Below are positions 36,872 through 47,419 of a stretch of DNA of 64,000 nt, piece after piece. The position numbers were made by a program, and so were the translations under genes. Numbering within the stretch: position 1 is the first letter of the stretch; the number at the start of each line of letters is the position of its first letter. The notes under the pieces were generated by a model that did not search any database, was not told the origin of the DNA, and saw only the letters and a program-made list of their open reading frames with translations. Source of the DNA: Geodermatophilus sabuli (lineage in GTDB: Bacteria > Actinomycetota > Actinomycetes > Mycobacteriales > Geodermatophilaceae); the NCBI RefSeq assembly GCF_900215145.1, contig NZ_OBDO01000002.1:1-64000 (forward strand), read 5' to 3'.

Positions 36872-37249
36872 GTGGCCGAGCTGACCCGCCCCGACGTCGA
36901 GCCGCCCACCGGCCCGGCGCCCGACGACCTGGTGGTCGAGGACCTCGTCGTCGGCGACGGTCCGGAGGCCAAGGCCGGCGACCTGGTGAGCGCGCACTAC
37001 GTCGGGGTCACCCACGACGGCGGCGAGCAGTTCGACGCCTCCTGGGACCGCGGCGACCCCCTGGAGTTCCGGCTCGGCGTCGGCATGGTCATCCAGGGCT
37101 GGGACGAGGGCATGACCGGCATGAAGGTGGGTGGCCGGCGTCGGCTGACGATCCCGCCGCACAAGGCCTACGGCGACCGCGGCGCCGGCGGCGTCATCAG
37201 GCCCGGCGCGACGCTCGTCTTCGTCGTCGACCTCGTCGGCGTCCGCTGA
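36872..37249 (+). CDS. FKBP-type peptidyl-prolyl isomerase
   Basis: The 125-residue single-domain FKBP catalyses proline isomerisation in protein folding. The core has VSAHYVGVTHDGGEQFDASW, EFRLGVGMVIQGWDEGMTGM and RRLTIPPHKAYGDRGAGGVI, with the aromatic pocket residues of FK506-binding proteins. GTG 36872 has GAGGAG upstream. No signal peptide is present, so it is cytosolic. Confidence 0.93.
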   Translation: MAELTRPDVEPPTGPAPDDLVVEDLVVGDGPEAKAGDLVSAHYVGVTHDGGEQFDASWDRGDPLEFRLGVGMVIQGWDEGMTGMKVGGRRRLTIPPHKAYGDRGAGGVIRPGATLVFVVDLVGVR

Positions 37250-37322
37250 GCGGAGTCGCTCGGTGGCGGGCCCGTTCCCGAGCGACTCCACCCCGCGCGA
37301 CGGCCGAGGCGGCCCGGGCGGA

Positions 37323-38048
37323 ATGACGGCGGGCGGGCCGCGGTTGGTCGCCGACGTGCGCATCGAGGTGTGGTCCGACGTCGTCTGTCCGTGGTGCTAC
37401 ATCGGCAAGCGCCGGCTGGAGACCGCGCTCGCGCGATTCCCCCACCGCGACCAGGTCGAGGTCGTCTGGCGCTCGTACCAGCTCGACCCCACCGCGTCCG
37501 AGGGCGAGACCCACGCGACGCTGCCCGCACTGGCCGCCAAGTACGGCCGCAGCGAGGAGGAGATGCGCGCGACGATGCGGCACGTCGAGGAGACCGCCGC
37601 CGCCGAGGGGCTCGACTACTCCCTCGCGGACGGCGTCAGCGGCAACACCCGGCTGGCCCACGAGCTCCTCCACCTCGCGGCCGAGCACGGCCTGCAGGGG
37701 CAGATGCAGGAGCGCCTGCTGCACGCCCACTTCGAGGAGCGGCGGTCGGTGTTCGACGTCGAAGCGCTCGTCCCGCTCGCCGCCGAGGTCGGCCTGGACG
37801 AGGCCGAGGTGCGCGCGGCGCTGGGCGACTCCCGTTACCGGCACGCGGTGAGCCAGGACGTCCGGACGGCCCAGGCCCTCGGCGCGACCGGCGTCCCCTT
37901 CTTCGTCGTCGACCGGAAGTACGGCGCGGCCGGCGCCCAGCCGGCGGAGCTGCTCCTGCAGGTGCTGGAGCGGGCGTGGGCCGACGCGCACCCGCTGGTG
38001 ACGGTGCCGGCCGCCGACGGCTGCACCGACGACAGCTGCGCCGTCTAG
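37323..38048 (+). CDS. DsbA-family oxidoreductase (FrnE-like)
   Basis: The 241-residue thioredoxin-fold protein has the active site DVVCPWCYIGKRRLE (CPWC at residues 22-25) and the FrnE-type helical insertion, with EEMRATMRHVEETAAAEGLDY, then the cis-Pro loop in ATGVPFFVVDRKYG. A C-terminal DGCTDDSCAV adds two more cysteines, as in FrnE relatives. FrnE proteins help oxidative-stress tolerance and folding in the cytoplasm. The start is uncertain; GTG starts between 37323 and 37360 are possible. Confidence 0.88.
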   Translation: MTAGGPRLVADVRIEVWSDVVCPWCYIGKRRLETALARFPHRDQVEVVWRSYQLDPTASEGETHATLPALAAKYGRSEEEMRATMRHVEETAAAEGLDYSLADGVSGNTRLAHELLHLAAEHGLQGQMQERLLHAHFEERRSVFDVEALVPLAAEVGLDEAEVRAALGDSRYRHAVSQDVRTAQALGATGVPFFVVDRKYGAAGAQPAELLLQVLERAWADAHPLVTVPAADGCTDDSCAV

Positions 38049-39013
38049 TCCAGCAGGCCCGCCACCGCCCGCAGCCGCCGCTCGGCGTCCCCGGCCAGTT
38101 CCCGGACGACGTCGGCCGCCGGCCGCTCGGCGGTGACCAGGCCCACCGACTCCCCGGCGTAGAGCGGTGCGGCGTCCAGGTCGCCGGTCCGGCGGGCCTC
38201 CACGACCCGCGCGGCGTCCGGGTGCCCGGGCAGCTCCGCCTCCCGACCGTGCCAGGTGCGGCTGAAGTCGTTGACCAGGGCGCGCCCCGGCCACCGCTGC
38301 GGCCAGGCCAGGCCCTGGGCCACGTCGAAGGCCCGGGTGAGCACGGTGTCCTCGCCGCGGGCCGCGGTGACCCGGGCTCGCGCCGCGGGTGAGTTGAGCG
38401 CCTCGGGGCAGGCCAGCAGCGGCGTGCCGATCCAGACCCCGGCGGCCCCGGCGGCCAGGGCGGCGGCCACCCCGGCGCCGGTGGCGATCCCGCCGGCGGC
38501 CAGCACCGGCCGGTCGGTGAGGGCCAGCACCTCCTGGAGCAGGGGGAGGGTGGCGCGGTGCCCGGTGTGCCCGCCGGCCTCGGTGCCCTGGGCGACGAGC
38601 ACGTCGACGCCGGCCTCGGCGGCCCGGGCGACGTCGTCGACGGTGTTGACCTGCGTGGCGACGGCGATCCCGGCGTCGTGCAGCGGGCGGACCGACGGCG
38701 CGGGGTCGCCGAAGGAGACCGAGACCAGCGCCGGCCGGGTGGCAATCGTCGCCTCGAGCAGCTCCGGGCGGGTCTCGAGCACCCACGCCATCAGGCCGAT
38801 GCCGAACGGCAGGTCATCGGCGGCGGGGATCGCGGCCTGCTCGGCCACGAACTCCGGCGTCGTCGCGTTGCCCACGCCGATCATGCCCAGCCCACCGCCG
38901 AGGGAGACGGCGCGGGCCAGGGCCCCGCCGGCCACACCGGCCATCGGTGCGCCGACGACCGGTGCGGCGAGGTCGAACCAGCGGGTCAGCGGCGTCCGGA
39001 TCACGCCGCCCAT
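38045..39013 (-). CDS. Nitronate monooxygenase-family FMN protein
   Basis: The 322-residue TIM-barrel flavoprotein is of the NMO/2-nitropropane dioxygenase family, which oxidises alkyl nitronates. Seen are VVGAPMAGVAGGALARAVSL at the start, GLGMIGVG, AQGTEAGGHTG near residue 145 and [20 protein letters not shown] (FMN phosphate binding). Its stop codon shares the CTAG tetramer with the stop of the convergent DsbA-like gene. Confidence 0.9.
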   Translation of the reverse strand: MGGVIRTPLTRWFDLAAPVVGAPMAGVAGGALARAVSLGGGLGMIGVGNATTPEFVAEQAAIPAADDLPFGIGLMAWVLETRPELLEATIATRPALVSVSFGDPAPSVRPLHDAGIAVATQVNTVDDVARAAEAGVDVLVAQGTEAGGHTGHRATLPLLQEVLALTDRPVLAAGGIATGAGVAAALAAGAAGVWIGTPLLACPEALNSPAARARVTAARGEDTVLTRAFDVAQGLAWPQRWPGRALVNDFSRTWHGREAELPGHPDAARVVEARRTGDLDAAPLYAGESVGLVTAERPAADVVRELAGDAERRLRAVAGLLD

Positions 39014-39043
39014 CCTGCCCGGGTGTCCGGCGGCGGTCGCCCC

Positions 39044-39286
39044 CTACTGGGTGGCGGGGCCGCCCTGCTCGGTGCCGGAGATGTTCCGCAGGAACTCGTG
39101 GCAGCGCCGGGCGCGCGCGGAGTCCTGCTCCATGACCTCGCGGAAGAAGTCCGCGATGTCCTTCAGCCCGGCGTTGTCCGCGTCACGCACGTACTGGCCG
39201 TAGTCGTGCCCGGCCTTGAGCGAGTGGTACTGCACCGAGATCAGGTCGTAGGTGACGTCCTCGAAGCCGGTCTCACCGGTGGCCAT
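39044..39286 (-). CDS. Small conserved helical protein
   Basis: This 80-residue protein is not recognised by name. It is mostly helical, with FEDVTYDLISVQYHSLKAGH, then DIADFFREVMEQDSARARRC; the acidic and His residues spaced along both helices recall small ferritin-like or four-helix half units. ATG 39286 has GAGGAGG upstream, which decides the start over 39325. It has one cysteine (RRCHEF). Confidence 0.7.
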   Translation of the reverse strand: MATGETGFEDVTYDLISVQYHSLKAGHDYGQYVRDADNAGLKDIADFFREVMEQDSARARRCHEFLRNISGTEQGGPATQ

Positions 39287-39363
39287 CACAGCCTCCTCGT
39301 CGCTGAACCGTGGGGACCACCACACTTCCCGCGCCGGGTGACGGGGAAACGGACCGATCCGTC

Positions 39364-39621
39364 TCAGTCGGACGCGGTGCCGACCCCGGGGGCCATCCCG
39401 CCGGTGACGTCCCCGCCGCCGGCGTCGTCCGCCGCGGTGCGCCCTGCGGCGAGCTCCTCGCCCTGCTCCCTCTCCTCCTCGGCCATCTCCTCCTCGCCGC
39501 TGACGGCGGCGTCGTCCTCGCCCGAGGCGAGGTCCTCGCCCTGGCCGTAGGCGCCGGGGTCGGCCTGCAGGGTGCGGGGGTCGTTGAGCGGGTCGGGGAC
39601 GTCGGGGTCGGTGACCGTCAT
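39364..39621 (-). CDS. Small acidic, disordered protein
   Basis: The 85-residue sequence is strongly acidic (SGEEEMAEEEREQGEELAAG) and Gly/Asp-rich, without hydrophobic core; it looks intrinsically disordered. The opening TVTDPDVPDPLNDPRTL may be a binding motif. Function unknown. It is divergent from the ArsR gene, and its start is 47 bp from the palindrome there. Confidence 0.6.
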   Translation of the reverse strand: MTVTDPDVPDPLNDPRTLQADPGAYGQGEDLASGEDDAAVSGEEEMAEEEREQGEELAAGRTAADDAGGGDVTGGMAPGVGTASD

Positions 39622-39667
39622 GAGCCGCTCGTGCCCGCTGGGGCCGCGCCCCAACCCCTCGTCAACG

Positions 39668-39685
39668 CGTAACCGATGTGTTACG
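39668..39685. promoter_or_regulatory. Inverted repeat, probable ArsR operator
   Basis: CGTAAC and GTTACG flank 6 nt, a layout like SdpR/ArsR-type operators. It covers the first possible start codon of the ArsR gene (39676) and lies between divergent genes, so autorepression is likely. Confidence 0.65.
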
Positions 39686-40023
39686 TATGTGCCGTGGAGG
39701 CGATCGCGGCGCTCGCCGACCCGACCCGCCGGCAGCTGGTCGACCTGCTGTCCCACGGCGAGCTCGCCGCGGGGGAGCTGGCCGGGCGCTTCCCGGTGAG
39801 CCGGCCGGCGATCAGCCGGCACCTGCGGGTGCTGCGGGAGGCGGGGCTGGTCACCAGTCGCGGCGAGGGGCGCCGCCGGCTCTACGCGCTCGACCCGCGC
39901 CCGCTGCGGGAGCTCGACGAGTGGCTGGAGCCCTACCGCGACCTGTGGGCCCAGCGGCTCGACGCACTGGACACCGAGATCGCCCGCGGACGGCGGGCCA
40001 GGCAGGGCGGAGACCCGAGATGA
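39676..40023 (+). CDS. ArsR-family transcriptional regulator
   Basis: The 115-residue winged-helix repressor has the ALADPTRRQLVDLL first helix and the recognition helix FPVSRPAISRHLRVLREAGL. It is the SdpR-like type that partners with SRPBCC proteins; metal-binding cysteine motifs are absent. The operator overlaps the ATG at 39676, which makes a leaderless start at the in-frame GTG 39694 quite possible. The SRPBCC gene follows with an ATGA overlap. Confidence 0.88.
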   Translation: MCYVCAVEAIAALADPTRRQLVDLLSHGELAAGELAGRFPVSRPAISRHLRVLREAGLVTSRGEGRRRLYALDPRPLRELDEWLEPYRDLWAQRLDALDTEIARGRRARQGGDPR

Positions 40024-40535
40024 CCCAGCAGGACGCGCACGCCCGCCGAGGCGTCGTCAGCACCGAACCCGACGGCCGGCAGCGGCTGGAGTTCCGCCGG
40101 TCCTGGCCCGACCCCGTGGACGACGTCTGGGCGGCGCTCACCGAGCCCGACCGGCTGGCCCGCTGGATCGGCACCTACGACGGCGAGCGCGGCCCGGGCG
40201 GTACGGGCACCTTCGTCATGACCCACGAGGAGGGCGAGCACGAGGGCGAGGCGATGCGGATCGTCGAGTGCGACCCGCCCCGGCGGCTCGTGCTGGAGTG
40301 GACCACGTCGGAGCAGTGGCGGGTCGAGCTCGACCTCACCTCCGACGGCGGCACGACCACCCTCGTGTTCACCCAGGTCCTCGCGGCGGGGACCGGGGTC
40401 GGTGACGTCGCCGGGGGCTGGCACTGGTACCTCGACAAGCTCGAGGCGGAGCTGACCGGTACGGGCGGCCCTGGTGAGTGGGCGCCGTTCTGGGCCGAGG
40501 TGGGACCCCTGTACGGCCGCGGCGGGGCCGGCTGA
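40020..40535 (+). CDS. SRPBCC / AHSA1-like protein
   Basis: The 171-residue START-like fold shows EFRRSWPDPVDDVWAALTEP, RIVECDPPRRLVLEW and GWHWYLDKLEAELTG, as in CalC/AHSA1 proteins paired with ArsR regulators. These bind hydrophobic ligands; the ligand is unknown. The ATGA overlap with the ArsR gene means the two are made together. Confidence 0.88.
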   Translation: MTQQDAHARRGVVSTEPDGRQRLEFRRSWPDPVDDVWAALTEPDRLARWIGTYDGERGPGGTGTFVMTHEEGEHEGEAMRIVECDPPRRLVLEWTTSEQWRVELDLTSDGGTTTLVFTQVLAAGTGVGDVAGGWHWYLDKLEAELTGTGGPGEWAPFWAEVGPLYGRGGAG

Positions 40536-40620
40536 GCGCCGCTCCCCGACCGGATGGGTCCGCCGTCACCAGGGTCTTCGGTCCCGGCGGGTAGACGTCC
40601 TATACGTGTCATCTCTCACG

Positions 40621-40649
40621 GTTACAGCGGGCGACCCCGTCGATAGTCT
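40621..40649 (+). promoter_or_regulatory. Candidate promoter of pckG
   Basis: GTTACA and TAGTCT stand 17 bp apart, near to sigma-70-type hexamers, about 115 bp upstream of the pckG start. The rest of 40536-40766 shows no gene or clear structure. Confidence 0.4.
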
Positions 40650-40766
40650 GAGCGCACTCCGGGATCCCCGGCGCGAGCGGCGCCGCGCGGTCCGGGTCCA
40701 CCTGCGCCAGCAGCACTCCCCACGTCGGCGGCTCCCTGCCCCGCGTGCCCGACAGATGGAGACGCC

Positions 40767-42581
<1,815 letters not shown>

Positions 42582-42622
42582 AGGAGGCGCCCTGCCCCGG
42601 CTCACCCGAGCCGGTCATGAGG

Positions 42623-42654
42623 CCCCGCCCCGGTCAACGGCGACCGGGGCGGGG
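42623..42654 (+). terminator. Strong terminator after pckG
   Basis: CCCCGCCCCGGTC pairs perfectly with GACCGGGGCGGGG over a 6-nt loop (AACGGC), followed by a pyrimidine-rich run. It lies 41 bp after the pckG stop codon. Confidence 0.9.
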
Positions 42655-42785
42655 TCTTCCCCTCCCGGACGCCGGGCGCCCGACCGGCACCGGCGTGCGC
42701 CGACCGGCCAGGGCCCGCCCGGTCGGTTAGCGTGGCTGGGCGTACCCCCGCCCGATCGCCACCTGACACGACAGGTCCCCGTCCC

Positions 42786-44000
42786 GTGCCCAATCCCTAC
42801 CTGCAGGTGCTGCGTACGCCGCACGCGCTGCCGATGGTGCTGGCCGCGTTCGTGGGGCGGCTGCCGTTGTCGATGGTGGGCCTGGGCTCGGTCCTGCTGA
42901 TCGCGTCGGAGACCGGCTCCTACGGCCTGGGGGGTGTGGTCGCCGCCACCGGCGCGGTGACCACCGCCATCTCCGGCCCGCTCATCGGCCGCTGGGCCGA
43001 CACCCACGGGCAGCGGCGCACGCTGCTGCCGGTCGTGGCGATCTTCGTCGTCGCGGGCTGCGTCTTCCTGCCGGCGGTCAAGCAGGACTGGCCGCTGTGG
43101 ACCGTGTTCGTCTCCGCCGGGGTGGCCGGCGCGTGCATCCCCCCAGTCTCCTCGATGATCCGGGTCCGCTGGACGCACCTGCTGCGCGGCACGCACCGGC
43201 TGCCGACCGCGCTGGCGATGGAGTCGGTCCTCGACGAGTTCGTCTTCATCGTCGGCCCGGTCCTGGTCACCTTCCTGTCCACCACCGGGCACTCCACCTC
43301 AGGCGTGGTCACCGCCTTCACCCTCGCCGTCGTCGGCAGCCTGCTGTTCGCCGCGCAGGGCCAGACCGAGCCTCCACCCCACGGGCACGCGGCGCGCTCG
43401 GGGCCGACGGCGATCCGCAGCGCCGGCATCCGCGTGCTGTTCGTGGTGGGCGCGGCGGTCGGCGCCATCCTCGGCACCCTGGAGATCGCGCTGGTCGCCT
43501 TCGCCGACGAGGTGGACGCGATGTCGCTGTCCGGCGTCCTGATCGCCGCCCTCGCCGTCGGGTCGATGGCCAGCGGCATCGGGTGGGGCACGGTCCACTG
43601 GAAGCAGCCGCTGCGGCTGCGGCTGGCCGTGGCCCTCGTGCTGCTGACCGTGCTGAGCCTCCCGCTGCTGGTCATCCGCGACATCTGGCTGATGATCCCG
43701 TTCGTGGTGGTCGCCGGGGTCGCCGTCTCGCCCTCGCTGATCAGCTCGTTCACCCTCGCCGAGTTGCTCGTGCCCCGCTCGGCGACGACCGAGGCCTTCA
43801 CCTGGATCGGCACCGCGCTGGCCCTCGGCGTGGCCGTGGGCACGTCGATCTCGGGGAAGGTCGTCGACACGGTCGGCGCCAACGCCGCCTTCCTCGTCGC
43901 GACCGTCGCGGCGGCGGTCGCGGCGATCACCGTCTGCGCCGCGCAGCGGGTGCTGCGCGTGCCGGCCGAGCACGCCGCCGAGCCCGCGATGGCCCGGTGA
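42786..44000 (+). CDS. MFS transporter
   Basis: The 404-residue MFS protein has 12 helices; the motif A loop is GRWADTHGQRRTLLP near residue 65. YLQVLRTPHALPMVLAAFVG at the start fits a group of actinobacterial MFS proteins of unknown substrate. I chose GTG 42786; an upstream start at 42732 adds a Pro-rich lead. It has no close relation to the two paralogs at 28 and 35 kb. Confidence 0.82.
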   Translation: MPNPYLQVLRTPHALPMVLAAFVGRLPLSMVGLGSVLLIASETGSYGLGGVVAATGAVTTAISGPLIGRWADTHGQRRTLLPVVAIFVVAGCVFLPAVKQDWPLWTVFVSAGVAGACIPPVSSMIRVRWTHLLRGTHRLPTALAMESVLDEFVFIVGPVLVTFLSTTGHSTSGVVTAFTLAVVGSLLFAAQGQTEPPPHGHAARSGPTAIRSAGIRVLFVVGAAVGAILGTLEIALVAFADEVDAMSLSGVLIAALAVGSMASGIGWGTVHWKQPLRLRLAVALVLLTVLSLPLLVIRDIWLMIPFVVVAGVAVSPSLISSFTLAELLVPRSATTEAFTWIGTALALGVAVGTSISGKVVDTVGANAAFLVATVAAAVAAITVCAAQRVLRVPAEHAAEPAMAR

Positions 44001-44022
44001 GCGGGAGCCGCAGAATGGCCCC

Positions 44023-44442
44023 ATGAGCGACGAGCCGATCCGTGCCGGGCGCCCGAGCGGGGCCAGGACCATCGACGAGGTGCTCGCCGAGGCGCGCGCC
44101 CGCCTGCACCGGCTGGAGCCGGCGGAGGCCGCCGCCCACGTGGCCGGCGGCGCTGTCCTCGTCGACACCCGTCCGGCGTTCCAGCGGGACGCCGACGGGG
44201 AGGTGCCGGGTGCGCTCGTCGTCGAGCGCAACCACCTGGAGTGGCGCTTCGACCCGGCCAGCGACGCCAAGCTGCCGGAGGCCACCGGCTACGACGTCGA
44301 GGTCATCGTGCTGTGCAACGAGGGGTACTCCTCCAGCCTGGCCGCCGACTCGCTCCGCGTCCTCGGCCTCAGCCGGGCCACCGACGTCATCGGCGGCTAC
44401 CAGGCCTGGCGGGCGGCCGGCCTGCCCACCACCCGGGGCTGA
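44023..44442 (+). CDS. Rhodanese-like sulfurtransferase
   Basis: The 139-residue single rhodanese domain has the CDC25-like loop VIVLCNEGYSSSLAADSLRV, with the catalytic Cys about residue 98, DTRPAFQRDADGEVPGA early and VIGGYQAWRAAGLP at the end. It may move sulfur in persulfide form. The first 25 residues form a helix with an ARTIDEVLAEAR pattern. The VLRF1 gene follows after 88 bp. Confidence 0.88.
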   Translation: MSDEPIRAGRPSGARTIDEVLAEARARLHRLEPAEAAAHVAGGAVLVDTRPAFQRDADGEVPGALVVERNHLEWRFDPASDAKLPEATGYDVEVIVLCNEGYSSSLAADSLRVLGLSRATDVIGGYQAWRAAGLPTTRG

Positions 44443-44530
44443 GGCGGGTCCGGCGCGTCGGGTGCCGTCCGGCCGCGGTCGTCCCCGGTGTCGAGCGGCG
44501 GGCCACCGCCCGGGCCGCACTAGGGTCCGG

Positions 44531-45202
44531 ATGGTGACCCGCGCCCGACCGGCCGCCGGGGGTGGCCGCATCCTCGGCGTGCCCCCGGAACGCCTGGGCC
44601 GCTGGCTGGACGGCGTCGCCGACCGGCACGGCAGCTTCGACCGGGTGGCATCGGACGCCGACGGCGCCGTGCAGGTCACCTGCGCGGACACGACGACCGT
44701 CACGCTGCGGGCGCCGTTCGGCTGGCAGCCGGGGCCGGCCGTGCTCAGCTCCTTCACGGCAGCGGCGCGGCAGTCGCACCGGGCGGCCGTCCTGCTGGTC
44801 CGTCGCGGGCGGTGGGCGGTCGGGGTATTCGACGGCGCGGACCTCGTCGTCTCCAAGGTCGACGCCCGCCAGGTCCAGGGCCGCACCGCCGCCGGCGGCT
44901 GGAGCCAGCAGCGCTTCGCCCGACGCCGCGGCCACCAGACCGACGCCGTCGTGACGGCGGCCGCGGACACCGCCGCCCGGGTGCTCCTGCCGCACATCGC
45001 CGACGTGGTCGCGCTGTTCACCGGCGGCGACCGCGGGCTGGTCGACGACGTCCTGGCCGACCCCCGGCTCCGGACGCTGGCGGCGCTGCGGCGCGAGCCG
45101 CCGCTGGAGGTGGGGGAGCCCACCAAGGTCGTGCTGCTGGCCACGCCGGAGCAGTTCCGGGCGGTGCGGGTGCACATCGTGGAGCCCGACGATCGCCGCT
45201 GA
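44531..45202 (+). CDS. acVLRF1-type peptidyl-tRNA hydrolase (ribosome rescue)
   Basis: The 223-residue protein matches the actinobacterial VLRF1 family, relatives of Vms1/ANKZF1 release factors that free peptides from stalled large ribosomal subunits. The catalytic loop is AGGWSQQRFARRRG (residues 121-134), with Gln as the likely catalytic residue, in the eRF1-like fold; LGVPPERLGRWLDGVADRHG starts the domain. ATG 44531 and GTG 44534 are both possible starts. It is 69 bp before the HelR-like gene. Confidence 0.85.
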   Translation: MVTRARPAAGGGRILGVPPERLGRWLDGVADRHGSFDRVASDADGAVQVTCADTTTVTLRAPFGWQPGPAVLSSFTAAARQSHRAAVLLVRRGRWAVGVFDGADLVVSKVDARQVQGRTAAGGWSQQRFARRRGHQTDAVVTAAADTAARVLLPHIADVVALFTGGDRGLVDDVLADPRLRTLAALRREPPLEVGEPTKVVLLATPEQFRAVRVHIVEPDDRR

Positions 45203-45270
45203 CCGGGCGGCCGGCCGCACCCGGGAAACCGCGTGACGGAACGGAAGCCGAGGCGTAGCGTCGCCCGACC

Positions 45271-47316
45271 GTGTCCTCAGCGAGCGCGACCGACCCCGTC
45301 CTCGTCGCTGAGCGCGCCCACCTGGCGCACGCGGCGGAGTGCCTGACCGGGATGCGGACGGCGGCGGACGCCCTCGTGGACGCCGGCGTCGACGCCTGGG
45401 CCGCCGAGCGGCTCGGCGCCGCCCGCGCGGAGCGCCTGCGCGCGCTGGCCGCGGACCCGGAGGTGCCGGCCTTCTTCGGCCGCACGGACTCCCGGACCGT
45501 CGACGGCTCGGCCGAGACGTTCCACATCGGCCGCCGGCACGTCCGCGACGCGGCCGGGACGCCGGTCGTCATCGACTGGCGGGCGCCGATGAGCCGGCCG
45601 TTCTACCGGGCCAGCGCCGCCGATCCGCAGGGCCTGGTGCGCCGGCGGCGGTTCGGCTTCTCCGGCGGAGAGCTCACCGGCTACGAGGACGAGCCGCTCC
45701 GCGGCGCCGCCGCGCCCGCCGCCCCGGACGGCGGCAGCCGGCTGCTGCGGGAGGAGATCGAGCGCCCCCGCAGCGGTCCCATGCGCGACATCGTGGCGAC
45801 CATCCAGCCGGAGCAGGACGCGATCGTGCGGGCCCCGCTGGCCGAGTCGGTCTGCGTCCAGGGGGCGCCGGGCACCGGCAAGACCGCCGTCGGCCTGCAC
45901 CGCGCCGCCTACCTGCTCTACACCCACGGGGGCCGGCTCGCCCGCACCGGCGTCCTGGTCGTCGGCCCGAACCGGGCGTTCCTCCGCTACATCGAGCAGG
46001 TGCTGCCCACCCTCGGCGAGATCGACGTCCAGCAGACCACGGTCGCCGAGCTCACCGCACGGGTGCCGGTGCGGGCCGTGGACCGCCCCGAGGCCGCCGT
46101 CGTGAAGGGCGACGCACGGATGGCCGAGGTGCTGCACCGGGCGCTGTGGGGGGCGATCGCCAAGCCCGCCGACGACCTGCAGGTGCCGATCGGGGGACGC
46201 CGGTACCGGGTGCCGGTCGAGCGGCTCAAGCGCGCCGTCGACGACCTGCGCCGCCGGGGCCGCGCCGGTGACGACCAGCAGCTGCTGCACTACGCCGCCG
46301 GGCGGGAGCGGCTCGCCCTGGGGCTGGCCGAGGACGCCCGCCGGCAGGCGGAGGAGGCCGGCGGCAGCCCGACCGACGCCGAGACCCGCCGGGCCGCCCG
46401 CAGCCCGGAGGCCCGGGCGTTCTGCGACGCCGTCTGGCCCGCCCGCGACGCCGCGGAACTGGTCAGCGCGCTGTACACCGACGCCGGCCTGCTCGCCCGG
46501 GCCGCCCGCGGCTTGCTCGACGACGAGGAGCAGGCCCTGCTGCGGTGGGAACCGGCGCCCCGGTCGCCGCGCACCGCACCGTGGACCCCGGCCGACGCGG
46601 TGCTCGTCGACGAGGTGGCCGGGCTGCTCGAGCGCACTCCCGGCTACGGGCACGTGGTGGTCGACGAGGCGCAGGACCTCTCCCCGATGGAGTGCCGGGC
46701 GGTGGCCCGTCGGCTGGCCGCCGGGTCGCTCACCGTGCTCGGGGACCTCGCCCAGGCGACCAGCCCGTGGTCGGCGTCGGACTGGGGACGGACGCTGGCC
46801 GGGCTGGGCCGTCCCGACACCGTCGTCCACGCGCTCACCCGCGGCTACCGGGTGCCCGGCGAGGTGCTCGAGTTCGCCAACCGCCTCCTCCCGGCCCTCG
46901 CCCCCGGCCTGGCCCCCGCGACCGCGGTCCGTCAGGGCGCGGGCGCCCTGGCCGTGCGCTCGGTGGACGCGTTCGCCGGGCCGCTTGCCGACGTCGTCCG
47001 GGAGCTGCGGGCCGCGCCGGGGTCGATCGGTGTGGTCGGCGCGGACGCCGCCGTCCCCGCGCTGGCCGGGGCGCTGACCGCCGCCGGCCTGCCCGCGGCG
47101 GTGCTGACCGAGGACGGGGACCCCGCCCGGGTGACCGTCGTCCCGGCCTCGCTGGCGAAGGGCCTGGAGTTCGACGCGGTCGTCGTGGTGGATCCGGCGG
47201 GCGTCGTCGCCGCGGAGCCGCGCGGGCTGCACCGGCTCTACGTCGTTCTCACCCGGGCGGTGAGCACGCTGGTGGTGCTGCACCGCGGCGATCTCCCGGA
47301 GCTGCTCGTGGAGTGA
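45271..47316 (+). CDS. helR: HelR/HelD-like RNA polymerase recycling ATPase
   Basis: The 681-residue UvrD-like superfamily I protein matches HelD/HelR. These push into RNA polymerase to release stalled or rifampicin-bound complexes. Walker A is VQGAPGTGKTAVGLHRAAYL (about residues 197-216); Walker B is VVVDEAQDLSPMECRAVARR; the HelD-type DWRAPMSRPFYRASAADPQG lies in the N-terminal part. Homologs I recall are slightly longer (about 720-770). No rifamycin-associated palindrome is visible upstream. Naming it helR is an inference from the family. Confidence 0.82.
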   Translation: MSSASATDPVLVAERAHLAHAAECLTGMRTAADALVDAGVDAWAAERLGAARAERLRALAADPEVPAFFGRTDSRTVDGSAETFHIGRRHVRDAAGTPVVIDWRAPMSRPFYRASAADPQGLVRRRRFGFSGGELTGYEDEPLRGAAAPAAPDGGSRLLREEIERPRSGPMRDIVATIQPEQDAIVRAPLAESVCVQGAPGTGKTAVGLHRAAYLLYTHGGRLARTGVLVVGPNRAFLRYIEQVLPTLGEIDVQQTTVAELTARVPVRAVDRPEAAVVKGDARMAEVLHRALWGAIAKPADDLQVPIGGRRYRVPVERLKRAVDDLRRRGRAGDDQQLLHYAAGRERLALGLAEDARRQAEEAGGSPTDAETRRAARSPEARAFCDAVWPARDAAELVSALYTDAGLLARAARGLLDDEEQALLRWEPAPRSPRTAPWTPADAVLVDEVAGLLERTPGYGHVVVDEAQDLSPMECRAVARRLAAGSLTVLGDLAQATSPWSASDWGRTLAGLGRPDTVVHALTRGYRVPGEVLEFANRLLPALAPGLAPATAVRQGAGALAVRSVDAFAGPLADVVRELRAAPGSIGVVGADAAVPALAGALTAAGLPAAVLTEDGDPARVTVVPASLAKGLEFDAVVVVDPAGVVAAEPRGLHRLYVVLTRAVSTLVVLHRGDLPELLVE

Positions 47317-47419
47317 GCGCGCCTTCACGCTTTGGTGTCAGGGCCGGGCGCGTGCGGCGCGGGTGGTTGTGGACGACCACGTTCTCTGTTCCAGTGAGTT
47401 CCTCCACGGAAGGGGGCCC

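Noticed and set aside
45203..45270. Rifamycin-associated element expected upstream of helR-type genes
   Set aside because: No long inverted repeat of that kind is visible in the gap.
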